The notes under the pieces are model-generated. The model was not told the DNA's origin, did no database searches, and was given only the letters and a program-made list of their open reading frames with translations. The translations under genes were made by a program, and so were the position numbers. A DNA stretch of 20,097 nt from Oscillospiraceae bacterium (lineage in GTDB: Bacteria; Bacillota_A; Clostridia; Oscillospirales; Ruminococcaceae): assembly GCA_017829075.1 (NCBI GenBank), contig JAGAJA010000025.1, forward strand, positions 1 through 20,097, written 5' to 3'. Shown in pieces: positions 1-7,963 of this stretch (positions within the stretch are counted from its first letter, which is position 1; every line of letters begins with the position of its first letter).

Positions 1-42
1 TCAGCTTCATGCGTCAACAAAAATTTAGTTTACACAGCAAAA

Positions 43-67
43 CAGCCGTCCCACTCCGGGACGGCTG
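43..67 (-). terminator. Rho-independent terminator-like hairpin
   Basis: A perfect 10-bp stem (43-52 with 58-67) has a 5-nt loop. Read on the minus strand it is followed directly by TTTT and an AT-rich stretch. On the plus strand no T-run follows. It would be a backup terminator for the minus-strand tRNA unit. Confidence 0.6.
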
Positions 68-80
68 AGAAAAATCGGAT

Positions 81-110
81 GTTTTGCCGCGCTCGTTCGC
101 GCGGCAAAAC
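81..110. repeat. Perfect palindrome with TTTTGCC arms
   Basis: A 12-bp perfect stem (81-92 with 99-110) has a 6-nt loop. There is no T-run on the minus strand and only TTT on the plus strand, so it is not an obvious terminator. Its arms (GTTTTGCC / GGCAAAAC) resemble the palindrome at 19991-20021, including AAATC-like sequence just before the left arm and a TCTAT just after the right arm, which suggests a dispersed intergenic repeat. Confidence 0.45.
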
Positions 111-158
111 TTTGTCTATGCTATATGAAATAGATTTTTTAACGCGGGAGAAAACCCT

Positions 159-200
159 AAAAACAGAAGCGCCTCAACGCGCGAAAATGCGTGTCGAGGC
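159..200 (-). terminator. Probable terminator of the tRNA-Leu transcript
   Basis: On the minus strand this hairpin starts 8 nt after the tRNA 3' end. The lower stem is GCCTC/GAGGC (171-175 with 196-200), the upper stem is ACGC/GCGT (177-180 with 189-192), with an asymmetric internal loop between them. A run of five T follows about 7 nt after the stem (A159-A163 on the plus strand). The stem is imperfect and the T-run is displaced, so the call is moderate. Confidence 0.5.
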
Positions 201-207
201 ACTCGAC

Positions 208-294
208 TGGTGCAGGTGACGGGACTTGAACCCACATGACCTTGCGATCACTAGCACCTGAAGCTAGCGCGTCTGCCAATTCCGCCACACCTGC
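208..294 (-). tRNA. tRNA-Leu (anticodon CAG)
   Basis: Class II tRNA of 87 nt including an encoded CCA (complement of 208-210). The acceptor stem pairs GCAGGTG (complement of 288-294) with CACCTGC (complement of 212-218), and the discriminator base is A. The D-loop region carries GGCAGAC and the T-arm carries GGTTCAAGTCC. The anticodon stem CTAGC/GCTAG encloses loop TTCAGGT, giving anticodon CAG (complement of 258-260), which reads CTG leucine codons. The long variable arm (TGATCGCAAGGTCA) is typical of tRNA-Leu. It is transcribed divergently from the pyr operon. Confidence 0.97.
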
Positions 295-425
295 ATATAA
301 TCTGTCTTATAATTTTACACGGCTAAGACTGCCGAGGCGGACTTTGTTACAAGTTGCTCCGCAATTCAAGAAAAACGGCTGATGCCGTCTGACTTGACGA
401 GGTTGCCGTGATTAGCAACGTATAT
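295..425 (-). promoter_or_regulatory. 5' leader of the tRNA-Leu transcript, with hairpins
   Basis: About 125 nt lie between the predicted start and the mature tRNA, long for a tRNA leader. Read on the minus strand there is first a 5-bp hairpin GTTGC/GCAAC (402-419), then a 5-bp hairpin ACGGC/GCCGT with a 4-nt loop (375-388) followed at once by a T-run (371-374). The second resembles a small intrinsic terminator or attenuator. No ORF with a ribosome binding site is visible here. It may simply be removed by RNase P. Confidence 0.35.
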
Positions 426-454
426 ATTTTACCACACGAACACTGATTTGTCAA
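426..454 (-). promoter_or_regulatory. Sigma-A type promoter for tRNA-Leu
   Basis: On the minus strand a perfect -35 box TTGACA (complement of 449-454) is followed after exactly 17 nt by -10 box TAAAAT (complement of 426-431). Transcription would start near 419 and run into the tRNA. It is divergent from the pyr promoter, with about 90 bp between the two -35 boxes. Confidence 0.75.
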
Positions 455-464
455 GGGGTTTATG

Positions 465-484
465 AAAAAAATATGAATTTTTTT
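465..484. repeat. A/T-tract inverted repeat between divergent promoters
   Basis: An 8-bp A/T stem (465-472 with 477-484) has a 4-nt loop and sits between two back-to-back promoters. Such A-tract/T-tract pairs bend DNA and can act as upstream promoter elements. That role here is inference only. Confidence 0.4.
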
Positions 485-545
485 TGAGCCGCTGCAATTC
501 ACTTTGGGCAAATTCAGAAAAATCTGCCGAACAGGGAAAATCCAC

Positions 546-574
546 TTGACAAATCCGCGTAAATAGTCTATAAT
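546..574 (+). promoter_or_regulatory. Sigma-A type promoter of the pyr operon
   Basis: Perfect consensus -35 TTGACA (546-551) and -10 TATAAT (569-574) are separated by exactly 17 bp. Transcription should start near 581-583, giving a leader of about 225 nt before pyrR. Such a strong promoter fits a system regulated mainly after initiation, by attenuation. Confidence 0.85.
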
Positions 575-646
575 AAGTACTAACAGCAAAAACGGAGTAG
601 AACTGCGCTTTTGCAAATATTGACAGCAGAAATCAATGGCTTTTAA

Positions 647-670
647 GGCGGCACCGTGATGCCGGCAAGG
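647..670 (+). promoter_or_regulatory. Candidate PyrR-binding hairpin / antiterminator arm
   Basis: A 5-bp stem CGGCA/TGCCG (649-653 with 660-664), extendable past one mismatch to 647/666, closes a six-base loop CCGTGA. This fits the CNGNGA hexaloop known for the Bacillus PyrR-binding loop, although the closing pair is A-T, not the usual C-G. The 3' arm and its flank (663-670) can instead pair with 753-759 of the downstream terminator arm with one bulged A. The two pairings are mutually exclusive, as expected for an anti-antiterminator and antiterminator. This was folded by eye. Confidence 0.5.
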
Positions 671-751
671 TTGTGATTTTCGTTAAGGGACAGCTATACC
701 TGTATAATATCATCAAGCTATATGCCCCTCACACATCGGAATATCATTACA

Positions 752-782
752 GCCTGCCGTACCAGAGTGCGGCGGGCTTTTT
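752..782 (+). terminator. Attenuator terminator upstream of pyrR
   Basis: A 10-bp stem (752-761 with 768-777, two G-T pairs and an A-T at the loop end) has a six-base loop CCAGAG and is followed immediately by five T (778-782). It ends 26 nt before the pyrR start, so it can only act as a conditional terminator of the operon. PyrR bound to UMP would favour it. The loop bases resemble part of a PyrR-binding hexaloop, but its last base does not match. Confidence 0.8.
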
Positions 783-808
783 GTTCTGCGGAAAGGACGT
801 GAGAACCC

Positions 809-1357
809 ATGTGTACCGTTGAGGGGCTTGCCTTAAAGGCGGAAATACTGGACGAAAGCGCGATAGCAAGGGCGGTCACCCGAATTTCGTTTGAGATCAT
901 TGAACGGAACAAGGGTACTGACGGTCTTTGTCTTATCGGGCTTTTTTCGCGGGGCGCGGTGCTTGCAAAGCGCATTGCCGCAAAGCTTTCCGAACTTGAG
1001 GGCAGAGAGATCCCGGTGGGACTGCTGGACATCACGCCATTCCGGGACGATAAGCCGAGGGGCGGCGCGGAGGACAACAGCGAGATCCCGTTTGACATCA
1101 CCGATAAACGGGTGATAATAGTTGACGACGTTATCTTCACCGGACGCACCGCCAGAGCCGCGATCGACGGGATCATGACCCGGGGCAGACCAAAGCTTAT
1201 CCAGCTTGCGGCGCTCATCGACCGAGGTCACCGGGAGCTTCCGATAAGGGCGGACTACATCGGCAAGAACCTCCCCACGTCCCACGAGGAAACGGTGAAA
1301 GTCATGGTAAAGGAGCTGGACGGCTGCGACAAGGTGGTAATTTACAGCCGGAGCTGA
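809..1357 (+). CDS. pyrR: PyrR, pyrimidine operon RNA-binding attenuator / uracil phosphoribosyltransferase
   Basis: PyrR binds the leader of pyr mRNA when UMP is high and promotes early termination. Members also have uracil phosphoribosyltransferase activity using PRPP. The 182-residue protein has the usual family length. The PRPP-binding loop VIIVDDVIFTGRT is at 102-114, with the family segment DITPFRDD near 74-81 and a basic, Arg-rich character consistent with RNA binding. The ATG at 809 is preceded by AAGGA (793-797) with an 11-nt spacer, slightly long, but no better in-frame start is visible. It is the first gene of the pyr operon, directly after the attenuator it would control. Seen: PRPP motif and context. 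Inferred: regulation of this leader. Confidence 0.96.
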   Translation: MCTVEGLALKAEILDESAIARAVTRISFEIIERNKGTDGLCLIGLFSRGAVLAKRIAAKLSELEGREIPVGLLDITPFRDDKPRGGAEDNSEIPFDITDKRVIIVDDVIFTGRTARAAIDGIMTRGRPKLIQLAALIDRGHRELPIRADYIGKNLPTSHEETVKVMVKELDGCDKVVIYSRS

Positions 1358-1409
1358 TATTTGCAAATACTGCCGGGAACGGCTTATTGGGAGAAATATG
1401 GAGGAAAGA

Positions 1410-2687
1410 ATGGAGCTTTTACTGAAAAACGGCTATGTTGTTGACAGCGCGAACGGCTTCGAGGGAAACGCGGATATACTTGTCCATGACGGGATTATCC
1501 GTGAGGTAGGCAGCGGTATCACCGCCCCGGATGCAGAGGTCATCAACTGCACAGGACTTACCGTGATACCGGGCATATGCGATATGCACGTCCATTTCCG
1601 CGACCCCGGACAGACCCACAAGGAGGACATCATCACCGGAGGAAATGCGGCGGCTGCCGGCGGAGTGACTGCGGTAGCGTGTATGCCGAACACCATTCCG
1701 ACGGTGGACAATGCGGAAACAGTGCGCTACATCATTGAAAAGGCAAAGGACGCAAAGACCCGCGTCTATCCGGTGGGAAGCATTACCAAAGGACTTAGCG
1801 GCACTGAGCTGTGTGATTTCGAGGAACTGCACAAGGCTGGCTGCGTTGCGGTTTCAGATGACGGCAGACCCGTGAAGAACGCCCGGCTCATGGCGGAGGC
1901 TATGGTTAAGGCGCACTACGCCGGAATGAAAGTTATCTCCCACTGCGAGGATCTTGACATCATCAACGGCGGCATCATGAACAGCGGCAAAGTGGCAAAG
2001 GAGCTCGGCGTCAAGGGAATGCACCGGCTGAGCGAGGACATAATAACCCAGAGGGAAATAACCATCGCGGCGGATCTGGAGGTGCCTATCCACATCGCGC
2101 ACGTTTCCACCGCACAGAGTATGCAGAACATCAGGACTGCGGCGCGCTTCGGAACTATGGTCACCTGCGAGACTGCGCCCCACTACTTCATGCTGACGGA
2201 CGAGAAGCTGAGGAGCCGCGACGCGGACTACCGCATGAACCCGCCACTCAGGACTGCCGAGGACGTTCAGGCAATCACCGAGGGAGTTGTTGACGGCACG
2301 ATAGACTGCATCATCACCGACCACGCTCCTCATTCCCCGGAGGAAAAAGCGGACTTCGAGAAAGCGCCCAACGGCGTTGTGGGACTTGAAACCTCGCTGG
2401 CGGCGACGCTCACCGCGCTTTATCATACCGGAAAGATATCCCTCCAGAGGATAGTAACGCTGATGTGTGTAAATCCCAGAAGAATTCTGGCGATACCCGG
2501 CGGCTCTCTCAAGCCCGGCGATATCGCGGATATCTGCATTTTCGACCCGAACGAGGAGTGGACGGTTGATCCGGCAAAGCTCCATTCAAAATCCAGAAAT
2601 TCCTGCTTCAAGGGCATGACCCTCAAGGGCAGAGTAAAATACACAATTCTTGACGGCAAGATCGTCTATACTGATGGAAAAGACTGA
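1410..2687 (+). CDS. pyrC: Dihydroorotase (type I, zinc enzyme)
   Basis: Cyclises N-carbamoyl-aspartate to dihydroorotate, step three of UMP synthesis. The amidohydrolase metal ligands are all visible: HVH at 60-62, Asp 151 in VSDDG, His 178 in ISHCED, His 231 in IAHVST and Asp 304 in TDHAPH, with the spacing typical of Bacillus-type dihydroorotase. The substrate-binding segment FRDPGQ follows HVH. Length is 425 residues, normal for the class. An ATG at 1398 is also in frame, but the GGAGG at 1400-1404 sits just upstream of the ATG at 1410, and that start gives the usual N-terminus (MELLLKNG), so 1410 is preferred. In many pyr operons pyrB lies before pyrC. Here it does not. Confidence 0.96.
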   Translation: MELLLKNGYVVDSANGFEGNADILVHDGIIREVGSGITAPDAEVINCTGLTVIPGICDMHVHFRDPGQTHKEDIITGGNAAAAGGVTAVACMPNTIPTVDNAETVRYIIEKAKDAKTRVYPVGSITKGLSGTELCDFEELHKAGCVAVSDDGRPVKNARLMAEAMVKAHYAGMKVISHCEDLDIINGGIMNSGKVAKELGVKGMHRLSEDIITQREITIAADLEVPIHIAHVSTAQSMQNIRTAARFGTMVTCETAPHYFMLTDEKLRSRDADYRMNPPLRTAEDVQAITEGVVDGTIDCIITDHAPHSPEEKADFEKAPNGVVGLETSLAATLTALYHTGKISLQRIVTLMCVNPRRILAIPGGSLKPGDIADICIFDPNEEWTVDPAKLHSKSRNSCFKGMTLKGRVKYTILDGKIVYTDGKD

Positions 2688-2707
2688 AAACAGAAAGGAA
2701 GAATAAA

Positions 2708-3643
2708 ATGTCACTTGACAGACTGATCGAAAAAATTGAGCAGACCCAGAACCCCTCGGTTGCAGGGCTTGATCCCAAGCTCGCTTACGTTCCGGAGTAC
2801 ATCAAGGAGAAGTGCTTTGAGAAGTACGGCGAAACCCTCAAGGGCGCGGCAAAGGCGCTGCTTGAATTCAACAAGGGACTTATCGACGCGCTGTACGATA
2901 TCGTTCCCGCGGTAAAGCCGCAGGCAGCTTACTATGAGATGTACGGTCCGGCAGGAGTAAAGACCCTCTACAAGACGCAGGAATACGCCCGCAGCAAGGG
3001 AATGTACGTCATCACCGACGGAAAGCGCAACGATATAGGCACCACAATGGAAGCGTATGCCGCGGCGCACCTCGGAAAGGTTCAGGTAGGCAAAGAGAGC
3101 TATGAGCCGTTCCTCGGGGATGCGCTGACGGTGAACGGTTACCTCGGAAGCGACGGTATCAAGCCGCTGCTTGCCACCTGCCGCGACAACGACAAGGGCA
3201 TATTTGTTCTGGTAAAGACCTCAAATCCCAGCTCCGGCGAGCTTCAGGACAGAAAGATCGACGGCGTTCCGGTGTATGAGATAATGGGTCACAAGTGCGA
3301 GGAATGGGGCAAGGATCTGCCGGGTATCTACGGCTATTCCGGAGTAGGCGCGGTAGTCGGCGCTACATATCCGGAGCAGATAAAGTACCTCCGTGAAGTC
3401 CTGCCGGGCACGTTCTTCCTTATCCCCGGCTACGGCGCTCAGGGCGCAGGCGCGAAGGATATTGCCGCAGCCTTTGACAAGAACGGTCTTGGCGGTATCG
3501 TGAACAGCTCCAGAGGTATCATGTGCGCATATCAGAAAGAAAAGTGCGACGAGCATGAGTTCGCCGAGGCTGCACGCCGGGAGGCTATCCGCATGAGAGA
3601 TGAGATCATGGGATATGTTGGTAAAGTAACTCTGAATAAATAA
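2708..3643 (+). CDS. pyrF: Orotidine-5'-phosphate decarboxylase (long, type 2 subfamily)
   Basis: Removes CO2 from OMP to give UMP, the last step of the pathway. The catalytic DxKxxD signature is present as DGKRND (residues 104-109) with Lys 106. The N-terminal SVAGLDP (17-23) supplies the first substrate-binding strand. At 311 residues it belongs to the longer type 2 subfamily, not the roughly 240-residue Bacillus type. A GAAAGGAAG ribosome binding site precedes the ATG. It lies 20 nt after pyrC and 30 nt before carA, so it is within the operon. Note that pyrF precedes carAB here, unlike the B. subtilis order. Confidence 0.96.
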   Translation: MSLDRLIEKIEQTQNPSVAGLDPKLAYVPEYIKEKCFEKYGETLKGAAKALLEFNKGLIDALYDIVPAVKPQAAYYEMYGPAGVKTLYKTQEYARSKGMYVITDGKRNDIGTTMEAYAAAHLGKVQVGKESYEPFLGDALTVNGYLGSDGIKPLLATCRDNDKGIFVLVKTSNPSSGELQDRKIDGVPVYEIMGHKCEEWGKDLPGIYGYSGVGAVVGATYPEQIKYLREVLPGTFFLIPGYGAQGAGAKDIAAAFDKNGLGGIVNSSRGIMCAYQKEKCDEHEFAEAARREAIRMRDEIMGYVGKVTLNK

Positions 3644-3673
3644 AACCCGTGTAATTACATGGAGGAACAAAAA

Positions 3674-4777
3674 ATGATATTTGAGAACAAAAAGAAAGCG
3701 ACGCTCATTCTTGCCGACGGAACCGAGTTCGAGGGCAGAGCCTTCGGCGCGGACGGCTCCGTTGTCGGCGAGATAGTATTCACCACCGCAATGGTGGGCT
3801 ATCAGGAAACACTGACCGACCCCAGCTACTGCGGTCAGATAGTCACCCAGACCTTTCCGCTTATCGGAAACTACGGCGTGAACGATATCGACCCGGAGTC
3901 AAACGGCAGCGTTGTCAGCGGCTACATCGTAAGAGAGCAGTGCGAAGATCCCTCTAACTTCCGCTGCGGCGGTAAGCTGGACGATTACCTGAAAAAGTAC
4001 AACATCATCGGAATTTACGACATCGACACCCGCCACCTCACCAAAATTATCCGTGAGAGCGGCGTAATGAATGGCGCTATCGTTCACGGCGATTTCAATA
4101 AGGAAGAGCTTCTGGAGAAGATCCGCGCCTACACCGTGGGAAAGGTAGTTCCAAAGGTAAGCGTTAAGGAGAAGGAATATTTCCCCGCTGAGAACGGAAA
4201 ATACAATGTGGTGCTGATGGATTACGGCTATAAGTTCAATATCCGCAGAGAGCTTGTAAAGCGCGGCTGCAACGTCACGGTAATGCCGTGGAACGCCACC
4301 GCCGATGAAATAAAGGCGCTGAACCCGGACGGCATAATGCTTTCCAACGGTCCCGGCGACCCCACAGACAACGTTGAGTCCATAAACACCCTGCGGGAGC
4401 TTATTCCGGCTCAGATACCCACCTTTGGAATTTGTCTCGGACATCAGCTTCTGGCTCTGGCGAACGGCGCAAAGACCGAAAAGCTGAAATACGGTCACCG
4501 CGGCGGAAATCAGCCGGTAAGGGACATTGCGCTTGATCGGACTTTCATCACCTCTCAGAACCACGGCTATGCGGTCATCGGCGACAGCGTTCCCGCAGAA
4601 TGCGGCGAGGTCAGCCATGTGAACGGCAACGACGGCACCTGCGAGGGCGTGCGTTACCACAATGCTCCGGCTTTCACGGTGCAGTTCCACCCGGAAGCCT
4701 GCGGCGGCCCGAAGGACACCGCGTACCTGTTTGACGAGTTTATTGAGCTGATGGAGGGTAAAAAGTCATGCCGTTAA
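3674..4777 (+). CDS. carA: Carbamoyl-phosphate synthase small (glutaminase) subunit
   Basis: Hydrolyses glutamine and channels ammonia to CarB. The N-terminal CPSase small-chain domain (about 1-170, with TTAMVGYQETLTDPSY at 37-52) is followed by a class I glutamine amidotransferase domain. Nucleophile Cys 254 lies in GICLGHQ, and the His 339/Glu 341 pair lies in FHPEACGG. Length is 367 residues, normal. An in-frame ATG at 3659 exists, but GGAGGA at 3661-3666 is placed 7 nt before the ATG at 3674, so the later start is chosen. Its last 10 bases overlap the start of carB, indicating translational coupling and equal subunit production. Confidence 0.96.
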   Translation: MIFENKKKATLILADGTEFEGRAFGADGSVVGEIVFTTAMVGYQETLTDPSYCGQIVTQTFPLIGNYGVNDIDPESNGSVVSGYIVREQCEDPSNFRCGGKLDDYLKKYNIIGIYDIDTRHLTKIIRESGVMNGAIVHGDFNKEELLEKIRAYTVGKVVPKVSVKEKEYFPAENGKYNVVLMDYGYKFNIRRELVKRGCNVTVMPWNATADEIKALNPDGIMLSNGPGDPTDNVESINTLRELIPAQIPTFGICLGHQLLALANGAKTEKLKYGHRGGNQPVRDIALDRTFITSQNHGYAVIGDSVPAECGEVSHVNGNDGTCEGVRYHNAPAFTVQFHPEACGGPKDTAYLFDEFIELMEGKKSCR

Positions 4778-7700
4778 GAAGTGATATAAAGAAAGTTCTG
4801 GTGATAGGCTCCGGCCCTATCGTAATCGGACAGGCTGCGGAGTTCGACTATGCGGGAACTCAGGCTTGCCGCGCACTGAAGCAGGAGGGGCTTGAGGTAG
4901 TGCTCATCAACTCCAACCCTGCGACAATCATGACGGACAAGCACATGGCGGACAAGATCTACATTGAGCCGCTGACGCTGGACGTTGTTAAGAAAGTTAT
5001 CGAGATTGAGAAGCCGGACAGCGTGCTGTCCAACCTCGGCGGGCAGACCGGACTTACCCTGTCAATGCAGCTCGCGGAATGCGGATTTCTTGCGGAGCAC
5101 GGCGTGAAGCTGCTCGGCTCCAACCCCGAAACTATCCACAAGGCTGAGGACAGACAGGCGTTCAAGGACACCATGGAGAAGATCGGTCAGCCCTGCATTC
5201 CCTCAAAGGTGGTTGAAACCGTTGAGGACGCAATGGACTTCGCAAAGGAGATAAGCTATCCGGTAATCGTCCGTCCTGCATTCACGCTTGGCGGCACCGG
5301 CGGCGGTATCGCAAATAACGAGGCGGAGCTGCATGAGATAGCTACAAACGGTCTGCGGCTTTCTCCGATAACCCAGATACTGGTTGAGAAGTGCATTTCC
5401 GGCTGGAAAGAGATTGAGTTCGAGGTAATGCGCGACAGCAAGGGCAACGTTATCACCGTCTGCTCCATGGAGAATTTCGACCCGGTGGGAGTTCACACCG
5501 GCGACTCTATCGTTGTCGCTCCATGCGTAACTCTTGCGGACAAGGAATATCAGATGCTGCGTACCGCGGCAATAAATATCATTCAGGAACTGAAAGTCGA
5601 GGGCGGCTGCAACTGCCAGTTCGCGCTGAAACCCGACAGCTTCGACTATGCGGTAATTGAGGTAAACCCCAGAGTTTCCCGTTCCTCCGCGCTGGCTTCA
5701 AAGGCAACAGGATATCCTATTGCAAAGGTAGCTGCGAGAATTGCGGTAGGCTACACGCTGGACGAGATCGTAAATCAGGTGACCGGAAAGACCTACGCCT
5801 GCTTCGAGCCTGCGCTTGACTACCTCGTTGTAAAGTTCCCGAAGTGGCCGTTTGACAAGTTCGTTTATGCGAAAAAGACCCTCGGTACTCAGATGAAAGC
5901 CACCGGCGAGATTATGGCAATCGCTCCCAGCTTTGAGGCAGGCATGATGAAGGCTGTCCGCTCTATCGAGCTTGGAATGGACACCATGACAAAGGAGGAC
6001 TTTGTACGGCTTACCGACGAGGAAGTCCTCAAGAAGCTGGAGGACGTGGACGTTGACCGCTCCTTCTGCATATTCGAAGCGCTGAAGCGCGGCATTTCCA
6101 TTGATACTATCCACGACATCACAAAGGTGGACAAGTGGTTCATTTCCAAGCTGAATAATCTGGTGCAGCTTGAAAAGTGGCTTGCCGAGGGAGAGCTTAC
6201 TCAGGAAAAGTACGATATGGCAAAGAAGTACTGCTACCTCGACAGCACCATTGAGCGCATTTCCGGTCAGAAGATAAAGGAGCGCAGACTTGCGGTGTAC
6301 AAGATGGTTGACACCTGCGCCGCTGAGTTCTCCGCAGATACCCCATACTTCTACAACACCTTTGACCGGGAGAACGAAGCAGCCGAGTTCATCGAGCAGC
6401 ACCCGACCGACAAGAAAAAGGTCATCGTTTTCGGCTCCGGCCCTATCAGAATAGGACAGGGTATCGAGTTCGACTATTGCTCGGTTCACTGCGTATGGAC
6501 ACTGAAAGAAGAGGGCTGCGAGGCCATTATCTGCAACAACAACCCGGAAACCGTTTCCACCGACTTTGACACCGGCGATAGACTGTATTTTGACCCGCTG
6601 ACAAAGGAGGACGTTGAAGCCCTCATCGCCACCGAGAAGCCCTACGGCGTTGTGGTTCAGTTCGGCGGACAGACGGCGATAAAGCTGATAAAGCACCTGA
6701 CGAACCTCGGAGTTAGAATTCTCGGCACATCTGCGGCGGACGTTGACGCGGCGGAGGACAGAGAGCTGTTCGACGAGCTGCTTGAAAAGTGCGGTATCCC
6801 GCGCCCGCAGGGAACTACCGTATTCACCACTGAGGAGGCTCTGGAAGCCGCAAACAAGCTGGGATATCCGGTGCTGCTGCGCCCGTCCTACGTTCTCGGC
6901 GGTCAGAACATGATAATCGCGCACTGCGACAGCGATGTGCAGGAATATATGACCATAATCACCTCCCACAAGCTGGAAAACCCCGTGCTTATCGACAAGT
7001 ACATGATGGGTACAGAGGTGGAGGTTGACGCTATCTGCGACGGTGAGGACTTCCTCATTCCGGGAATTATGGAGCATATCGAGCGCGCGGGAATACACTC
7101 CGGCGACTCCATTTCGATATACCCCTGCCAGACCCTCTCGGAGCATATAAAGCGCGTCATCATCGACTACACCGAGAAGCTTGCTAAGGCTCTGCACGTT
7201 GTGGGACTTGTAAATATCCAGTATGTGGTTTACAACCACGAGGTTTATGTAATCGAGGTAAACCCGCGCTCCTCCAGAACCGTGCCGTATATCAGCAAGG
7301 TAACCGGCGTGAACATGGTTGATATCGCCACCAAGATAATCCTCGGCGCAAAGCTCAAGGACATGGGATACAAGAGCGGACTTTATCCTGTCGGCGACTA
7401 CATTGCGGTAAAAGTCCCGGTATTCAGCTTCGAGAAGCTGCATGACGTGGACAACCAGTTAGGCCCGGAGATGAAGTCCACCGGCGAGTGCCTCGGTATC
7501 GCAAAGACCTTCAGCGAGGCGCTGTTAAAGGGACTTGTTGCGGCGGGCTACAAGCTGTATCACGAGGGCGGCGTGCTTATCTCAGTCAAGGACGGCGACA
7601 AGAACGACGTTATTGAGATCGCGAGCCGGTTCGAGGATCTGGGCTTCAAGATATACGCCACCAGCGGAACGGCTTCGGTGCTGAACAGAAACATGATCGC

Positions 7701-7959
7701 AGCGAGCCACGCTTACAGAATAGGCAAGGGCGAGCCGGACGTTATCCAGCTTCTGGAGAGCGGAAAGATACAGTATGTTATCTCCACCTCCGAAACCGGC
7801 AGACAGCCGTCCCGCGACAGCGTAAAGATGCGCCGCAAGGCGGTGGAGCGCTCCATTGCCTGCCTTACCTCAATAGACACCGCGAATGCGCTGCTTGACT
7901 GCCTTGAAATGCACAAGACAGTAAACGACGTAGAGCTTGTGGATATCACAAAGATCTGA
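4768..7959 (+). CDS. carB: Carbamoyl-phosphate synthase large subunit
   Basis: Makes carbamoyl phosphate from bicarbonate, ammonia and two ATP. The protein shows the internal duplication of the family. The two halves start with GSGPIVIGQAAEFDYAG (about 14-30) and GSGPIRIGQGIEFDY (about 557), each followed by an ATP-grasp domain (PVIVRPAFTLGGTGGG and PVLLRPSYVLGGQ). The C-terminal part (from about 930) is an MGS-like allosteric domain, containing ATSGTA and ending near IDTANALL. Length of 1063 residues is full size. GGAGGG at 4753-4758 inside carA serves as ribosome binding site. Only one carAB pair is seen, so it may supply both pyrimidine and arginine synthesis. Confidence 0.98.
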   Translation: MPLRSDIKKVLVIGSGPIVIGQAAEFDYAGTQACRALKQEGLEVVLINSNPATIMTDKHMADKIYIEPLTLDVVKKVIEIEKPDSVLSNLGGQTGLTLSMQLAECGFLAEHGVKLLGSNPETIHKAEDRQAFKDTMEKIGQPCIPSKVVETVEDAMDFAKEISYPVIVRPAFTLGGTGGGIANNEAELHEIATNGLRLSPITQILVEKCISGWKEIEFEVMRDSKGNVITVCSMENFDPVGVHTGDSIVVAPCVTLADKEYQMLRTAAINIIQELKVEGGCNCQFALKPDSFDYAVIEVNPRVSRSSALASKATGYPIAKVAARIAVGYTLDEIVNQVTGKTYACFEPALDYLVVKFPKWPFDKFVYAKKTLGTQMKATGEIMAIAPSFEAGMMKAVRSIELGMDTMTKEDFVRLTDEEVLKKLEDVDVDRSFCIFEALKRGISIDTIHDITKVDKWFISKLNNLVQLEKWLAEGELTQEKYDMAKKYCYLDSTIERISGQKIKERRLAVYKMVDTCAAEFSADTPYFYNTFDRENEAAEFIEQHPTDKKKVIVFGSGPIRIGQGIEFDYCSVHCVWTLKEEGCEAIICNNNPETVSTDFDTGDRLYFDPLTKEDVEALIATEKPYGVVVQFGGQTAIKLIKHLTNLGVRILGTSAADVDAAEDRELFDELLEKCGIPRPQGTTVFTTEEALEAANKLGYPVLLRPSYVLGGQNMIIAHCDSDVQEYMTIITSHKLENPVLIDKYMMGTEVEVDAICDGEDFLIPGIMEHIERAGIHSGDSISIYPCQTLSEHIKRVIIDYTEKLAKALHVVGLVNIQYVVYNHEVYVIEVNPRSSRTVPYISKVTGVNMVDIATKIILGAKLKDMGYKSGLYPVGDYIAVKVPVFSFEKLHDVDNQLGPEMKSTGECLGIAKTFSEALLKGLVAAGYKLYHEGGVLISVKDGDKNDVIEIASRFEDLGFKIYATSGTASVLNRNMIAASHAYRIGKGEPDVIQLLESGKIQYVISTSETGRQPSRDSVKMRRKAVERSIACLTSIDTANALLDCLEMHKTVNDVELVDITKI

Positions 7960-7963
7960 CCAA

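Noticed and set aside
347..616. 89-residue minus-strand ORF across the tRNA/pyr intergenic region
   Set aside because: It spans both divergent promoters and the pyr transcription start, has low-complexity composition and no ribosome binding site, so it is a chance open frame.
5698..7443. Long minus-strand ORF (581 residues) inside carB
   Set aside because: It is fully opposite a clearly conserved carB. GC-rich codon bias in carB leaves the antisense frame open. The translation has no recognisable domain.
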